A stretch of 58,710 nucleotides of DNA from CAZIRF01 sp964541755 (GTDB lineage: Bacteria; Spirochaetota; Spirochaetia; Treponematales; Breznakiellaceae). The stretch spans positions 1 to 58,710 of the forward strand of contig CAZIRF010000015.1 in the NCBI GenBank assembly GCA_964541755.1. Direction: 5' to 3'. This document shows, in pieces, positions 23,300 through 31,820 of the stretch; position 1 is the first letter of the stretch; each line of letters begins with the position of its first letter. The position numbers and the translations under genes were made by a program. A model generated the notes under the pieces. That model worked only from the letters and a program-made list of their open reading frames with translations, was not told the origin of the DNA and did no database searches.

Positions 23300-24678
23300 T
23301 GGGAACACCCGCGCCAATACGAATGCAGCGCTCAAACCCGGGTATCCTGACATTTATGTGCGGGATACTCCTTCTTCTTCCCCCCGCAGTCCATGCAGAT
23401 CCCTTGGCTACAACCAGCGCAGAACAGGAAAACAGCCCGCTGCCCAATCGGCCCCTTAGAAGCCGCCAGCTGTTACCCGAAAAGGATCCTTTGCGTCCCG
23501 TACCCCGTCACCGCAGTGCCCACCCGAACACGCTCCTCGTGGAGGGAGAGGATTCCACGCTCTATCGCCACTACATCAAACACTATCAGAGCCCGGCAGG
23601 CCGGGCATGGCTTGAAGCCGTCATGAAACGTTCGCAGCCCTGGATGGGACACATTCGCGAGCGCATTGCAGAATATGGTCTCCCGCCGGAACTCGCGTAT
23701 CTTCCTGTTATTGAATCGTCTTTTTCGCCAATAGCGGTAAGCCGTTCCGGTGCCGTCGGGCTCTGGCAATTCATGAAAAACAGCATTGCGCCCTTCGATA
23801 TCCACGTAAACGAATGGATGGATGAACGGCGTGATTTCTGGAAGGCCAGCGACGGGGCCCTGCGCAAGCTCAAGGAAAACCACGATGCCCTCGGAGACTG
23901 GCAATTGGCCCTCGCCGCATACAATGCAGGGCTTGGGGCAGTACGAAACGCCATCAAACGCGCCGGAACCAACAACTATCAAGAACTCTGCGACCGGGGC
24001 TTCCTCAAGAAGGAAACGATACACTACGTGCCCAAGTTTCGCGCGCTTGCCCACATACTCTCACAGGCGCTCAAATATGATTTGACTCCCGACTGGACGG
24101 CCTCGCCTGAATGGGTGCGAATTGCCCCCGGGCGCAGTGTGGACTTGGACATGTTGGCCCGTGCCGCCGACATCGACGGGGCCCTCCTTGCAGATGGCAA
24201 CCGCGAATTGACCTATGGGGTGAGCCCCCCGGGCAGAGGATACCTGCTCAAGATAAGAAAAGAGGATGTTGTCGCAGTGGAGAAAGCCCTTTCCCGAAAA
24301 GATATTCCACTCGTCCACTACTACATCTGCCATATAAAAAGCGGAGACACCCTCTCGGCCCTCTCTCGCCATTACGGGGTATCGGTGGACACCATCGTCC
24401 AGGCAAACCCCGGCATCAAACCACGCTTTCTCAAGCTGGGACAACGAGTCCTCGTTCCCGCACTCAAAGAGGCCGGGCCCTATGTACGTACAGCCACACA
24501 GAACATCGCAATTCGCTTCGATGGCAGATATACCGTAAAAAAAGGGGACACCCTCTGGTCGATTGCTCTCGCACACGGGACCGACCCTGAACAACTGGCA
24601 AACGAAAACGGTCTTTCACTCTCTGCCATTATTCGTGAAGGCCAACGACTAAAAACGCCGATACTCAAAGAAGAATGA
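23299..24678 (+). CDS. mltD: Membrane-associated lytic murein transglycosylase D (SLT + two LysM)
   Basis: This 459-residue protein has a signal peptide (GILTFMCGILLLLPPAVHA). The SLT domain at about residues 100-250 has the catalytic glutamate in YLPVIESSFSP and downstream motifs SGAVGLWQFMK and LALAAYNAGLGAV. Two LysM repeats follow (HYICHIKSGDTLSALSRHYG at ~335 and GRYTVKKGDTLWSIALAHG at ~410), which bind glycan strands. It cleaves peptidoglycan to 1,6-anhydromuropeptides in the periplasm. ATG 23299 shares a base with the upstream TGA; the longer upstream frame overlaps the lipoprotein and is rejected. The architecture is the standard MltD type. Confidence 0.93.
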   Translation: MGTPAPIRMQRSNPGILTFMCGILLLLPPAVHADPLATTSAEQENSPLPNRPLRSRQLLPEKDPLRPVPRHRSAHPNTLLVEGEDSTLYRHYIKHYQSPAGRAWLEAVMKRSQPWMGHIRERIAEYGLPPELAYLPVIESSFSPIAVSRSGAVGLWQFMKNSIAPFDIHVNEWMDERRDFWKASDGALRKLKENHDALGDWQLALAAYNAGLGAVRNAIKRAGTNNYQELCDRGFLKKETIHYVPKFRALAHILSQALKYDLTPDWTASPEWVRIAPGRSVDLDMLARAADIDGALLADGNRELTYGVSPPGRGYLLKIRKEDVVAVEKALSRKDIPLVHYYICHIKSGDTLSALSRHYGVSVDTIVQANPGIKPRFLKLGQRVLVPALKEAGPYVRTATQNIAIRFDGRYTVKKGDTLWSIALAHGTDPEQLANENGLSLSAIIREGQRLKTPILKEE

Positions 24679-25574
24679 GGCACACTGCACTTTTTCTCTC
24701 TCTGATTATTCTTCTCGCCGTTCCCCTCCTTGCGAATCCCGGACAAGCTGCGGATGATCAGTCCATGACCATGAACTATGGGATTGATTGGCAAGAAGGT
24801 ACGTTTCGATCACGCATTTTGTATGATGTGCGAAAAGCGGGGCTCCGTCTCCCCGGGGGAAGAGCACTGGCAGAAGAAATGACTCGCCTGGCTTTTCCCG
24901 GCTTTGTGCAGGAAGCCATACTCGATATGCGGGTGGACTCCTCGACGAGCATCGGGGACCTCTTGGCGAAAAACAGTTTGTCGGTGAATGAACTCATGCG
25001 CTTTGCAGAGAGCGCCCGCCAAGAGGGCTCAAAGATGCTCCTCGAAGAGGGCCTTCTCGAAAGCCGCTATACGATCGATTTGAGGGAAGCCCTCCCCCTG
25101 CTCGTACGCCACCAAACGGTTACCCGCCCGCCACGGGCGCTACGGGCAGGTTCTTCGCGCGCCTATACCGGTATCATCATCTTTGTCGATGAAGAGCTCC
25201 CGGTACATGGAACACGTCGTCGCAGCTTGGCTCGCCCCTGTTTTTTCCCGCGTATCCACGACGAGCAGATGAACCTTATCCATGAACGTCACATGGTCGA
25301 CCCGCAAATTGCATCGACCCGAGGCATTGTGCAATACACCGAGCGCGCAGCCACAGAGTCCTGGAGCACGCTGGCCGGGGATGACCCCATGATCATACTG
25401 GCCAGCGGCCTTTTTGGAGTGGACGCGACCGATCCGGTCATATCTGCCGAGGACGCATTGAGAATACTCTCGAACCCGGCAAACCGCAGTCTGCTCGAAC
25501 AGGGAAAGGTGGTGCTCGTCGTCCATCCCTCCGTATTGCACGAAGAGGGCTCCTCACAGGGTAGCGGGCAGTAG
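24675..25574 (+). CDS. Periplasmic hypothetical protein
   Basis: This 299-residue protein has a clear signal peptide (LFLSLIILLAVPLLANPGQA). It is otherwise soluble, with a helical region (DVRKAGLRLPGGRALAEEM) and a strand-rich part (TGIIIFVDEELPVHG, VVLVVHPSVL). The sequence style resembles spirochaetal periplasmic proteins of the LPP20/FlgP-like sort, but I cannot prove it. It overlaps mltD by 4 bp (ATGA) and ends the operon. Function probably linked to the cell wall by context. Confidence 0.72.
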   Translation: MRHTALFLSLIILLAVPLLANPGQAADDQSMTMNYGIDWQEGTFRSRILYDVRKAGLRLPGGRALAEEMTRLAFPGFVQEAILDMRVDSSTSIGDLLAKNSLSVNELMRFAESARQEGSKMLLEEGLLESRYTIDLREALPLLVRHQTVTRPPRALRAGSSRAYTGIIIFVDEELPVHGTRRRSLARPCFFPRIHDEQMNLIHERHMVDPQIASTRGIVQYTERAATESWSTLAGDDPMIILASGLFGVDATDPVISAEDALRILSNPANRSLLEQGKVVLVVHPSVLHEEGSSQGSGQ

Positions 25575-25596
25575 ATTCCGGGCCCGGCACCCCGCC

Positions 25597-25617
25597 AGGC
25601 CCCCTACGCAGGGGCCT
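25597..25617. terminator. GC-rich hairpin between convergent 24675 and clpB genes
   Basis: Perfect 7-bp stem AGGCCCC/GGGGCCT with a 7-nt loop, no T-run on either side. It is the only structured element in the ~100-bp convergent gap. Confidence 0.4.
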
Positions 25618-25673
25618 CGACGCTGTCTACTTGCAGGGCTCCCCGAACCAAGCGGATTTCGGGAGCAGTTCCA

Positions 25674-27182
25674 TCAGCCTTGGACCTTCCCCTTCCTTTT
25701 CTTGAACGCCAGTCTGTCGCCATCGCGGCTTACCACGACCTGATCCCCCTCGAGGAACTGCCCCGAAAGGACGGCCTTGGCCAGGGGATTCTCGAGCTCG
25801 TTCTGGATGGCCCGTTTGAGCGGACGCGCCCCGTAAAGGGGATCGTAGCCCACTTCGGCCAGGAAGCGGCGAGCCTCTTCGTCAACCTCAAGATGCAGCT
25901 TGCGCTCCTCCATGCGCGAGGAAAGACGCGACAGCTGAATGCCGACGATCTTGGCAATTTCCTCCTTGCCCAGACGGTTGAAGATAACCGTTTCGTCGAT
26001 GCGGTTGAGGAATTCGGGGCGGAAGCTCGCCTTGAGGACTTCCAGGAGCTTGTCGCGCAGGGCCTCGGGTTTTTCGGTCGAGAGGATGAGCTCGGAGCCC
26101 AGGTTGCTGGTCATGATGACGATGGTGTTCTTGAAGTCCACCACCCGCCCCTGCCCGTCGGTAAGGCGGCCGTCGTCGAGGATTTGCAGGAAGACATTAA
26201 AGACCTCGGGGTGGGCCTTTTCGATCTCGTCGAAGAGGACGACGCTGTAGGGCCTGCGGCGGACGACCTCGGTGAGCTGGCCGCCCTGCTCATACCCCAC
26301 ATAACCGGGGGGCGCGCCGATAAGGCGGCTTACCGAGTGTTTCTCGCCGTACTCGCTCATGTCGATGCGGGTGAGGGCCTTCTCGTCGTTGAAGAGGAAG
26401 TCGGCCAGAGTCTTGGCGAGCTCGGTTTTGCCCACGCCGGTGGGCCCCAGGAAGAGGAAGGAGCCCAGGGGTCGCGCCCCGTCCGAAAGCCCAGCCTTGT
26501 TGCGGCGGATGGCATCGGCGACGGCCTGGACTGCCGGCAGCTGGCCCACGACGCGCTTTTCAAGGACCGTTTCGAGGGTGAGGAACTTCTGCATTTCGGC
26601 CGCCAGCATCTTGGAGACGGGGATGCCGGTCCAGGTCGAGACAACCCGGGCGATGTCCTCCTCGCAGACCTCTTCACGCAGGAGGTTCTGCTCGCCCTTC
26701 TTCTGCGCCATGCGCTCGGAGACCTCGGCAAGCTTTTTCTGGGCCTCGGGAATGAGGCCGTGCTTGACCTCGGCGGCCTTGTGGAGGTTGCCCTCCCGCT
26801 CCCACTTGGCCTCCTCAATCTTGAGTTCCTCAATGCGCTGCTTGAGCTGGCGCAGCTGGTCGATCTCCTTGCGCTCGGCCTCCCAGCGGGCCCGCATGGC
26901 GTCGCGGTCGGCGGTGAGGTCGGCGATCTCCTTTTCGAGCTTCTGACGGCGCTCCTTGCTGGAGACATCTTCTTCCCGCTGGAGGGCCTGACGCTCGATG
27001 GAGAGCTGGAGGAGGCGGCGTTCGATCTTGTCGAGCTCGGTGGGGCGGCTCTCGAGTTCCATCTTGAGGCGGCTTGCCGCCTCGTCGACGAGGTCGATGG
27101 CCTTGTCGGGGAGGAAGCGGCTGGTGATATAGCGGTCGGACAGGGTGGCCGCCGCGACGAGGGCCTCGTCTTTGATGCGCAC
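25674..27182 (-). CDS. clpB: ClpB C-terminal part (M domain and NBD2)
   Basis: If translated alone, a GTG at 27182 would give 502 residues. It holds the end of NBD1 (LPDKAIDLVDEAASRLKMELESRP; key D-E-A), the coiled-coil M domain (about residues 60-170), and NBD2 with Walker A GPTGVGKTELAKTLA, Walker B VVLFDEIEKAH, ILDDGRLTDGQGR and the C-terminal GYDPLYGARPLKRAI. No SD precedes the GTG. Internal ClpB starts exist in other bacteria but lie near residue 150, so this start would be unusual. Confidence 0.6.
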   Translation of the reverse strand: MRIKDEALVAAATLSDRYITSRFLPDKAIDLVDEAASRLKMELESRPTELDKIERRLLQLSIERQALQREEDVSSKERRQKLEKEIADLTADRDAMRARWEAERKEIDQLRQLKQRIEELKIEEAKWEREGNLHKAAEVKHGLIPEAQKKLAEVSERMAQKKGEQNLLREEVCEEDIARVVSTWTGIPVSKMLAAEMQKFLTLETVLEKRVVGQLPAVQAVADAIRRNKAGLSDGARPLGSFLFLGPTGVGKTELAKTLADFLFNDEKALTRIDMSEYGEKHSVSRLIGAPPGYVGYEQGGQLTEVVRRRPYSVVLFDEIEKAHPEVFNVFLQILDDGRLTDGQGRVVDFKNTIVIMTSNLGSELILSTEKPEALRDKLLEVLKASFRPEFLNRIDETVIFNRLGKEEIAKIVGIQLSRLSSRMEERKLHLEVDEEARRFLAEVGYDPLYGARPLKRAIQNELENPLAKAVLSGQFLEGDQVVVSRDGDRLAFKKRKGKVQG

Positions 27183-27296
27183 GCCGTGGTGGACCTCGTA
27201 GCGCTCCTTGAGGCCGCGGAGGATGGCGATGGAATCGATGACCGAGGGCTCCGCGCAGAGGACCTGCTGGAAGCGCCGCTCGAGGGCGGCGTCCTT

Positions 27297-28268
27297 TTAG
27301 ATGTACTTGCGGTACTCTACGAGGGTGGTCGCCCCGATGGCGCGGAGCTCCCCGCGGGCCAGGGCGGGCTTCAAGAGGTTCGAGGCGTCCATGGAGCCTT
27401 CGGCGGCGCCGGCCCCCACGAGGGTGTGGAGCTCGTCGATAAAGAGTATGACGCTCCCCTCGGCGCTCTGGACCTCGTGGATGACGGCCTTGAGGCGCTC
27501 TTCGAACTCGCCGCGGAACTTGGCACCCGCGACGAGACTGCCCAGGTCGAGGGCGAGGAGCTTCTTTCCCTTCAGGCTGTCGGGGACGTCGCCGGCGATT
27601 ATGCGGCGGGCGAGGCCCTCGGCGATGGCGGTCTTGCCGACGCCCGGCTCGCCGATAAGAACGGGGTTGTTCTTGGTTCTGCGGGAGAGGACCTGCATGA
27701 CGCGGCGAATTTCCTCGTCGCGTCCGATAACCGGGTCGAGTTTTTCCTTGCGCGCGAGGGCCGTGAGGTCCTTGCAGTACTTCTCGAGGACCTGGTATTT
27801 CTCCTCGGGGTTCTGATCGCTCACCCGGGCGTTCCCGCGCAGGCTCTTGAGAGCCGCCATGACCGCATCGCGGGTAAGCTGGTGGCTCTTCAAGATACCG
27901 GCGGCCCGGGAGTCGCTGGCCATGAGGGCCAGGAGCAGGTGCTCGGTGGAAGTGTAGTCGTCCTTGAGGGCTTGGGCCTCGCCCTCTGCCTTGGCCAGGA
28001 CGCGTGAGAGCGCCGGGGCATAGTAGAGCTGGGCCCCCTCCCCGTAGACCTTGGGGAGCTTGTCTATCGCCTCACGGAGCTCCTCCTCGAGGGCATCGAC
28101 CGGAACGCCGATGCGCGAGAGTATGGGAGAAACTATCCCGCCCTCCTGCCCGACAAGGGCGAGGAGGAGGTGTTCGGGTTCGACCTGCGAGTGATCGCTG
28201 CGCTGCGCGAGGCCCATCGCATCGTGGAGGGCCTCTTGGGCTTTGACGGTAAAGTGTTCGATATCCAT
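27297..28268 (-). CDS. clpB: ClpB N-terminal part (N domain and most of NBD1)
   Basis: This 323-residue product ends at the TAA. It contains the substrate-binding N domain (two Clp repeats, HSQVEPEHLLLALVGQ and DDYTSTEHLLLALMA) and the first AAA+ core up to sensor 1: Walker A GEPGVGKTAIAEGLA, Walker B VILFIDELHTLVG, GATTLVEYRKYI. The arginine fingers, which in the family lie in ALERRFQ just after the stop, are lost, so this piece alone could not hydrolyse ATP in a hexamer. Confidence 0.7.
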   Translation of the reverse strand: MDIEHFTVKAQEALHDAMGLAQRSDHSQVEPEHLLLALVGQEGGIVSPILSRIGVPVDALEEELREAIDKLPKVYGEGAQLYYAPALSRVLAKAEGEAQALKDDYTSTEHLLLALMASDSRAAGILKSHQLTRDAVMAALKSLRGNARVSDQNPEEKYQVLEKYCKDLTALARKEKLDPVIGRDEEIRRVMQVLSRRTKNNPVLIGEPGVGKTAIAEGLARRIIAGDVPDSLKGKKLLALDLGSLVAGAKFRGEFEERLKAVIHEVQSAEGSVILFIDELHTLVGAGAAEGSMDASNLLKPALARGELRAIGATTLVEYRKYI

Positions 28269-28277
28269 GATGTACAC

Positions 28278-28307
28278 AATGTACTGCGTAAACGGCATCT
28301 ACGGCAA
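28278..28307 (-). promoter_or_regulatory. Putative leaderless promoter of clpB
   Basis: TTGCCG (28307-28302), 18-bp spacer, TACATT (28283-28278), 9 nt, ATG 28268. No CIRCE element or SD is visible. Confidence 0.4.
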
Positions 28308-28317
28308 ATGAATGCTT

Positions 28318-28345
28318 CTGCCAAAAGACGCTCCCGTGCTATGAT
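28318..28345 (+). promoter_or_regulatory. Leaderless promoter of the DUF3783 gene
   Basis: CTGCCA (28318-28323), 16-bp spacer, TATGAT (28340-28345), 6 nt, ATG 28352. It is divergent from the clpB promoter in a 83-bp intergenic space. Confidence 0.45.
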
Positions 28346-28351
28346 GGCGCC

Positions 28352-28654
28352 ATGGAAACACCTGTAGTCTTTTTTGCCGGCATGGACCAGAATACGGTCG
28401 TCATGCTGATGCGCGCCTGCAAGGCCGCGGCCCGGGAGGCCGCGGCACAGGGTGCGGACATCGACCCCGCGGCTATCGCCTTTTCGATGGCGACCGACAC
28501 GAACATGGGCTGGACCGTGCGCGACCTCGTCGCCGAAGTGGCCGAAGAACATCGCATGATGAGCGCCGGAGCGGCAGCTCAAGCTGCGGCCGCTCAAGCG
28601 GTGGCAGCCAAGGCGGCCGGGGACGGCGCGTCTCCTACAAGTCCCGAAGCGTAA
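28352..28654 (+). CDS. DUF3783-like small protein
   Basis: This 100-residue protein starts METPVVFFAGMDQNTVVMLMRACK. The pattern (short strand, helix, then FSMATDTNMGWTVRDLVAEVAEEHR) matches DUF3783 proteins of spirochaetes and clostridia as I know them. The tail is Ala-rich and low-complexity. The last 20 bp overlap the 3' end of the converging M16C peptidase gene. Function unknown. The start follows a TATGAT box by 6 nt without SD. Confidence 0.65.
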   Translation: METPVVFFAGMDQNTVVMLMRACKAAAREAAAQGADIDPAAIAFSMATDTNMGWTVRDLVAEVAEEHRMMSAGAAAQAAAAQAVAAKAAGDGASPTSPEA

Positions 28655-31600
28655 ACCCGAGGCGTTTCGCCGCTTCCCGGGCGAGATTTGGTCCGCAGAC
28701 AATCGCGGCGGGGGCCTCCCCGGCCCCGGAGGCGGCCGCTCTGTTCCAGGAGGCAGAGGCCAACACCCGTTCCGCCGCGGACCGCACCGCCTGAGCGTCG
28801 ACCGTCACGAGCTCCTGGAGCTTCTTGAGTCGATAGCGCGGGTGATAGCCGAAGAGGAGCCGCAAAAACTCAAGCCATGCGTGCTCGCTGGGAGTACGCG
28901 GCCCCGTCTCGCGCGAGAAAGCCCCTATAACCGTCTTGTCGACGACCTCTTCGGGGAGCGACTGATGGGCCAAACGCCCGAGAGCCTCCCTAAATGTCGC
29001 AAGGCTTCGTGCCGGATCGGGATCGCGGTAGGTACTCAGGTTGAAAAGTCCGTCCCCCGGGTCGCAGCTCGCACTGGCCCCATAGGCGCCTCCCTTCATC
29101 CGTATTTCCTCCCAGAGAACGGCCGTCGAGAGGTAATGGGCAAGGACGAGTTCTGCGGGGTACTCGCTGCTTCCCAAGCGCCCGCCACGCAGACAGAGGG
29201 CAGAAAACCCCGTCTGGAGGGTCTGGGAGAAATAGACTTCGCTCCCCGGATTCCCGCCATCCACAAAGGCAAACCAGGGCTCCTCGCCGTAGAGCTCCTC
29301 CCGACGGGGGCGCCAGGGAACACTGGCGGTAAAGTTATTGGCAATTGCATCGAGGGCGCGCTCTACCGCAGGGGGAGCGGCTGTCACATGGACAAGGAGC
29401 CCCGAAGAGGCGATACGGTCGCGTAGCGACGCAAGGCGCGCCCCGACATCTTCCAGAGAGGCTATCCCTTCAAGAGCGGGCGGGAGAGAACTATCAGTAT
29501 TACCCGAATTCTTGAGTACCCGATCGGTGAGAATGCGTACAAAATTGCGTCCGGTCAAACCACCCCAGAGCTCTTCAATGGCGCGCGCACGCGAAGCCCG
29601 GCGGCTGGCCCGCTCGTGGGCGTAATAGGTCCCGCCGCTGGAAAGGGATGCGTCGAGGTCGTTGCGCAGTTCGGCGAGGAGGTCGCGCAGGCGCTTGGGG
29701 TCCTCGAAGAGGGATTCCTCCACAAGGCGATGCATCAAGGCCGTGGCCTCTTCCACCTGCTCATCCAGGACCTTCATGCGGCAAATAAGGCTGTCGCGCC
29801 CGACTATGTCAAAGACCCCGGCCGGGGTGGCCAGGCTGCGGGCCGTGCCCTCGGGTACACTGCTCACCTGCGCAGTAACATGGAAGCCCCCAAAGAGACG
29901 GGCCATACGGCTGGAGACCTCGCCGTAATCGAGACCGGGCAGACCGAGAGAACCCATAAAACGCGTAAAAAGCGGTAGCCACGCGTAATCCGCCGGTTCC
30001 AGGAGATCCAAGGGCATGGCCAGATCAATATAGGTGATATCATTGGTGTGCACCGGGTGAACGATAGCCGGCAGACGGCCGGCGCTGCGGTACTCGACTG
30101 GAATGGATTCGAGACGGGGCTCAAGATCGCTGCGGGCCAGGTGGGGGATACACGCAAGCTGTTCGGGGGTTTCCACTGCCGTTTGAGCGGCAGCGAGATC
30201 ACGGGCCTCCTCTTCAATGCGCTCCCGCCCGGCGGTGGTAAGCCCCTCCTGTACAATAGAAAGCTGCTTTTTGAGGCGCTCTTCCTCACTACGGGCCATA
30301 TCGGGATCGGGACGCACCTCGACGAGGGCACAGTGTGCGTTATCGAGCATTGAAACCTGGATAAGCCCTTCGAGAAGATGCGGCTCATTGTTCAAGCGCT
30401 CTTTGAGGGAAGCGATACGCTCCTTGATGCAGAGGGTGTCTGTGGGGTGGCCGCCATGGAGCCAGGCGCGCATTGCCCGGCGCAAGTAGACAAGCGAGAA
30501 AGGACCATGTGAACGGCGGATTTCCCGGTTTGCAAACTCAAGCCCCCGGAAAGCCGCTTCAATTTCCTCTTTGGGCAGCCCTTCCTTGACGAATCGGGCG
30601 AGGGTCTCGCGAACAAAGGCGTCAAATTCATCTATCCGCTTGGTCGGAACCCCACGCAGGCCCAGTGAAAAAGTAGACTCTCGCAGGGTGGCGTCAAAAC
30701 CGCAGACGGGTGCGAGATCCTCGCCTATGCCCGACTCGACAAGGGCCCGATAGAGCGGTGAGCCGTCGTGTCCAAGGAGAACTTCTGCCAGAAGGGTGTA
30801 GAGGAGGACCTCATCGGCGTCGGTGGAGTCGCCAATGAGCCAAGACATCATCGCGATGGAGGCGCTCTCCTCGCCGGAGGGGGCCGGTACCACGAAGCGG
30901 CGACCCTCGCTCCAGCGGGGCTCGAGTGGGATGTCCCCAACCGCGGCCCCGGCCGGGAGGCAGGAGAAAAAGTGTTCGTCGAGGAAGGCGAGCTGTTCCC
31001 CGGTATCGATATCGCCGCAGAGAAAAACCCGGCAGTTGGCCGGGCAGTAGTGTGAACGGTGGAAGGCGACGAGGTCCTCGTGGGTAAGGGTCGGGATGAC
31101 GGCGGGATCGCCACCTGAGTCGTAGGCGTAGGGGCCGGCGGGAAGGACCGATCGGCCGATCCAATCCCCGGCAATGGATTCCATCGAGGAGTATTCGCCC
31201 TTCATCTCGTTGTACACGACCCCGTTGATCGCGAGCTTGCCCTCGTCGTCAAACTCGTGGCGCCAGCCCTCCTGGCGGAAAATCCAGGGCGACAGGAGGG
31301 GGCGAAAGACCGCATCCCCATAGACGGCCATGAGGTTGAAGTAGTCGCGGCGATTTGTGGAGCTCGCCGGGTACAGGGTCTTGTCCGGATAGGTCATGGC
31401 ATTGAGGAAGGTCTGCAGGCTCCCCTGAGCCAAGACAATAAAGGAATCCTTGAGGGGGTAGTTCTGCGAGCCGCAGAGGACCGAATGCTCGAGGATGTGC
31501 GCAACCCCGGTGGAATCGCCGGGGATCGTCTTGAATCCGAAGGAGAAGAGGTTTTCACTGTCATCGTTCACCAGGTGGAAGACTTCAGCCCCCGTCGCAT

Positions 31601-31748
31601 CGTGGCGGGCGAGGACGCCGTATGCGTCGAACTCGGGGAGCTCCCGTACATCGACGACGGTAAAGCCGGAAAGCTGGTCGCCGGTTCGCAGGCGGGGTGA
31701 ATGAGTGGAAGCGGAAGGGGCCGGGTCTTTGCTGCGGTCGTGGCTCAT
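28635..31748 (-). CDS. M16C-family metalloprotease (PreP/CYM1-like)
   Basis: At 1037 residues this is a one-chain pitrilysin-type peptidase. The inverted zinc motif HxxEH is seen in STGVAHILEHSVLCGS near residue 85, with the distal Glu probably in YNEMKGEYSS. The M16C-associated middle domain and the C-terminal inactive half follow (VLAHYLSTAVLWEEIRMKGGAYGA). PreP-like enzymes degrade short unstructured peptides such as free signal peptides. There is no signal peptide, so it is cytosolic. ATG 31748 is preferred to the one 20 codons upstream. It follows the FliG-like gene by 72 bp on the same strand and its end overlaps the DUF3783 gene by 20 bp. Confidence 0.9.
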   Translation of the reverse strand: MSHDRSKDPAPSASTHSPRLRTGDQLSGFTVVDVRELPEFDAYGVLARHDATGAEVFHLVNDDSENLFSFGFKTIPGDSTGVAHILEHSVLCGSQNYPLKDSFIVLAQGSLQTFLNAMTYPDKTLYPASSTNRRDYFNLMAVYGDAVFRPLLSPWIFRQEGWRHEFDDEGKLAINGVVYNEMKGEYSSMESIAGDWIGRSVLPAGPYAYDSGGDPAVIPTLTHEDLVAFHRSHYCPANCRVFLCGDIDTGEQLAFLDEHFFSCLPAGAAVGDIPLEPRWSEGRRFVVPAPSGEESASIAMMSWLIGDSTDADEVLLYTLLAEVLLGHDGSPLYRALVESGIGEDLAPVCGFDATLRESTFSLGLRGVPTKRIDEFDAFVRETLARFVKEGLPKEEIEAAFRGLEFANREIRRSHGPFSLVYLRRAMRAWLHGGHPTDTLCIKERIASLKERLNNEPHLLEGLIQVSMLDNAHCALVEVRPDPDMARSEEERLKKQLSIVQEGLTTAGRERIEEEARDLAAAQTAVETPEQLACIPHLARSDLEPRLESIPVEYRSAGRLPAIVHPVHTNDITYIDLAMPLDLLEPADYAWLPLFTRFMGSLGLPGLDYGEVSSRMARLFGGFHVTAQVSSVPEGTARSLATPAGVFDIVGRDSLICRMKVLDEQVEEATALMHRLVEESLFEDPKRLRDLLAELRNDLDASLSSGGTYYAHERASRRASRARAIEELWGGLTGRNFVRILTDRVLKNSGNTDSSLPPALEGIASLEDVGARLASLRDRIASSGLLVHVTAAPPAVERALDAIANNFTASVPWRPRREELYGEEPWFAFVDGGNPGSEVYFSQTLQTGFSALCLRGGRLGSSEYPAELVLAHYLSTAVLWEEIRMKGGAYGASASCDPGDGLFNLSTYRDPDPARSLATFREALGRLAHQSLPEEVVDKTVIGAFSRETGPRTPSEHAWLEFLRLLFGYHPRYRLKKLQELVTVDAQAVRSAAERVLASASWNRAAASGAGEAPAAIVCGPNLAREAAKRLGFTLRDL

Positions 31749-31820
31749 GAGTGTGTCACATCCTGTTGGGGGTTTTGGGCTATTGCACTGCGCGGGTGCG
31801 TATGGCAACAGCGTGAGGTA

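Larger units (their letters stand above)
25674..28268 (-). pseudogene. clpB: Disaggregase ClpB interrupted by one in-frame TAA
   Basis: The minus-strand frame is continuous over 865 codons except for one TAA at 27299-27297. The family reads EYRxYIEKDAALERRFQ; here it reads YRKYI-stop-KDAALERRFQ, so GAA (Glu) has become TAA by a single base change. No frameshift is present and both sides are well conserved, so this is a fresh nonsense mutation, a sequencing error or a read-through site. ATG 28268 (MDIEHFTVKAQEAL) is chosen, 9 nt after a -10-like box. The intact protein would be a hexameric AAA+ chaperone that rescues aggregated proteins with DnaK. Confidence 0.8.

Noticed and set aside
25680..28007. 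A 775-codon plus-strand open frame opposite clpB
   Set aside because: It is a shadow of GC-rich codons of clpB. It has no start context, consists of Glu/Leu/Gly-rich low-complexity text, and clpB homology on the minus strand is unambiguous.
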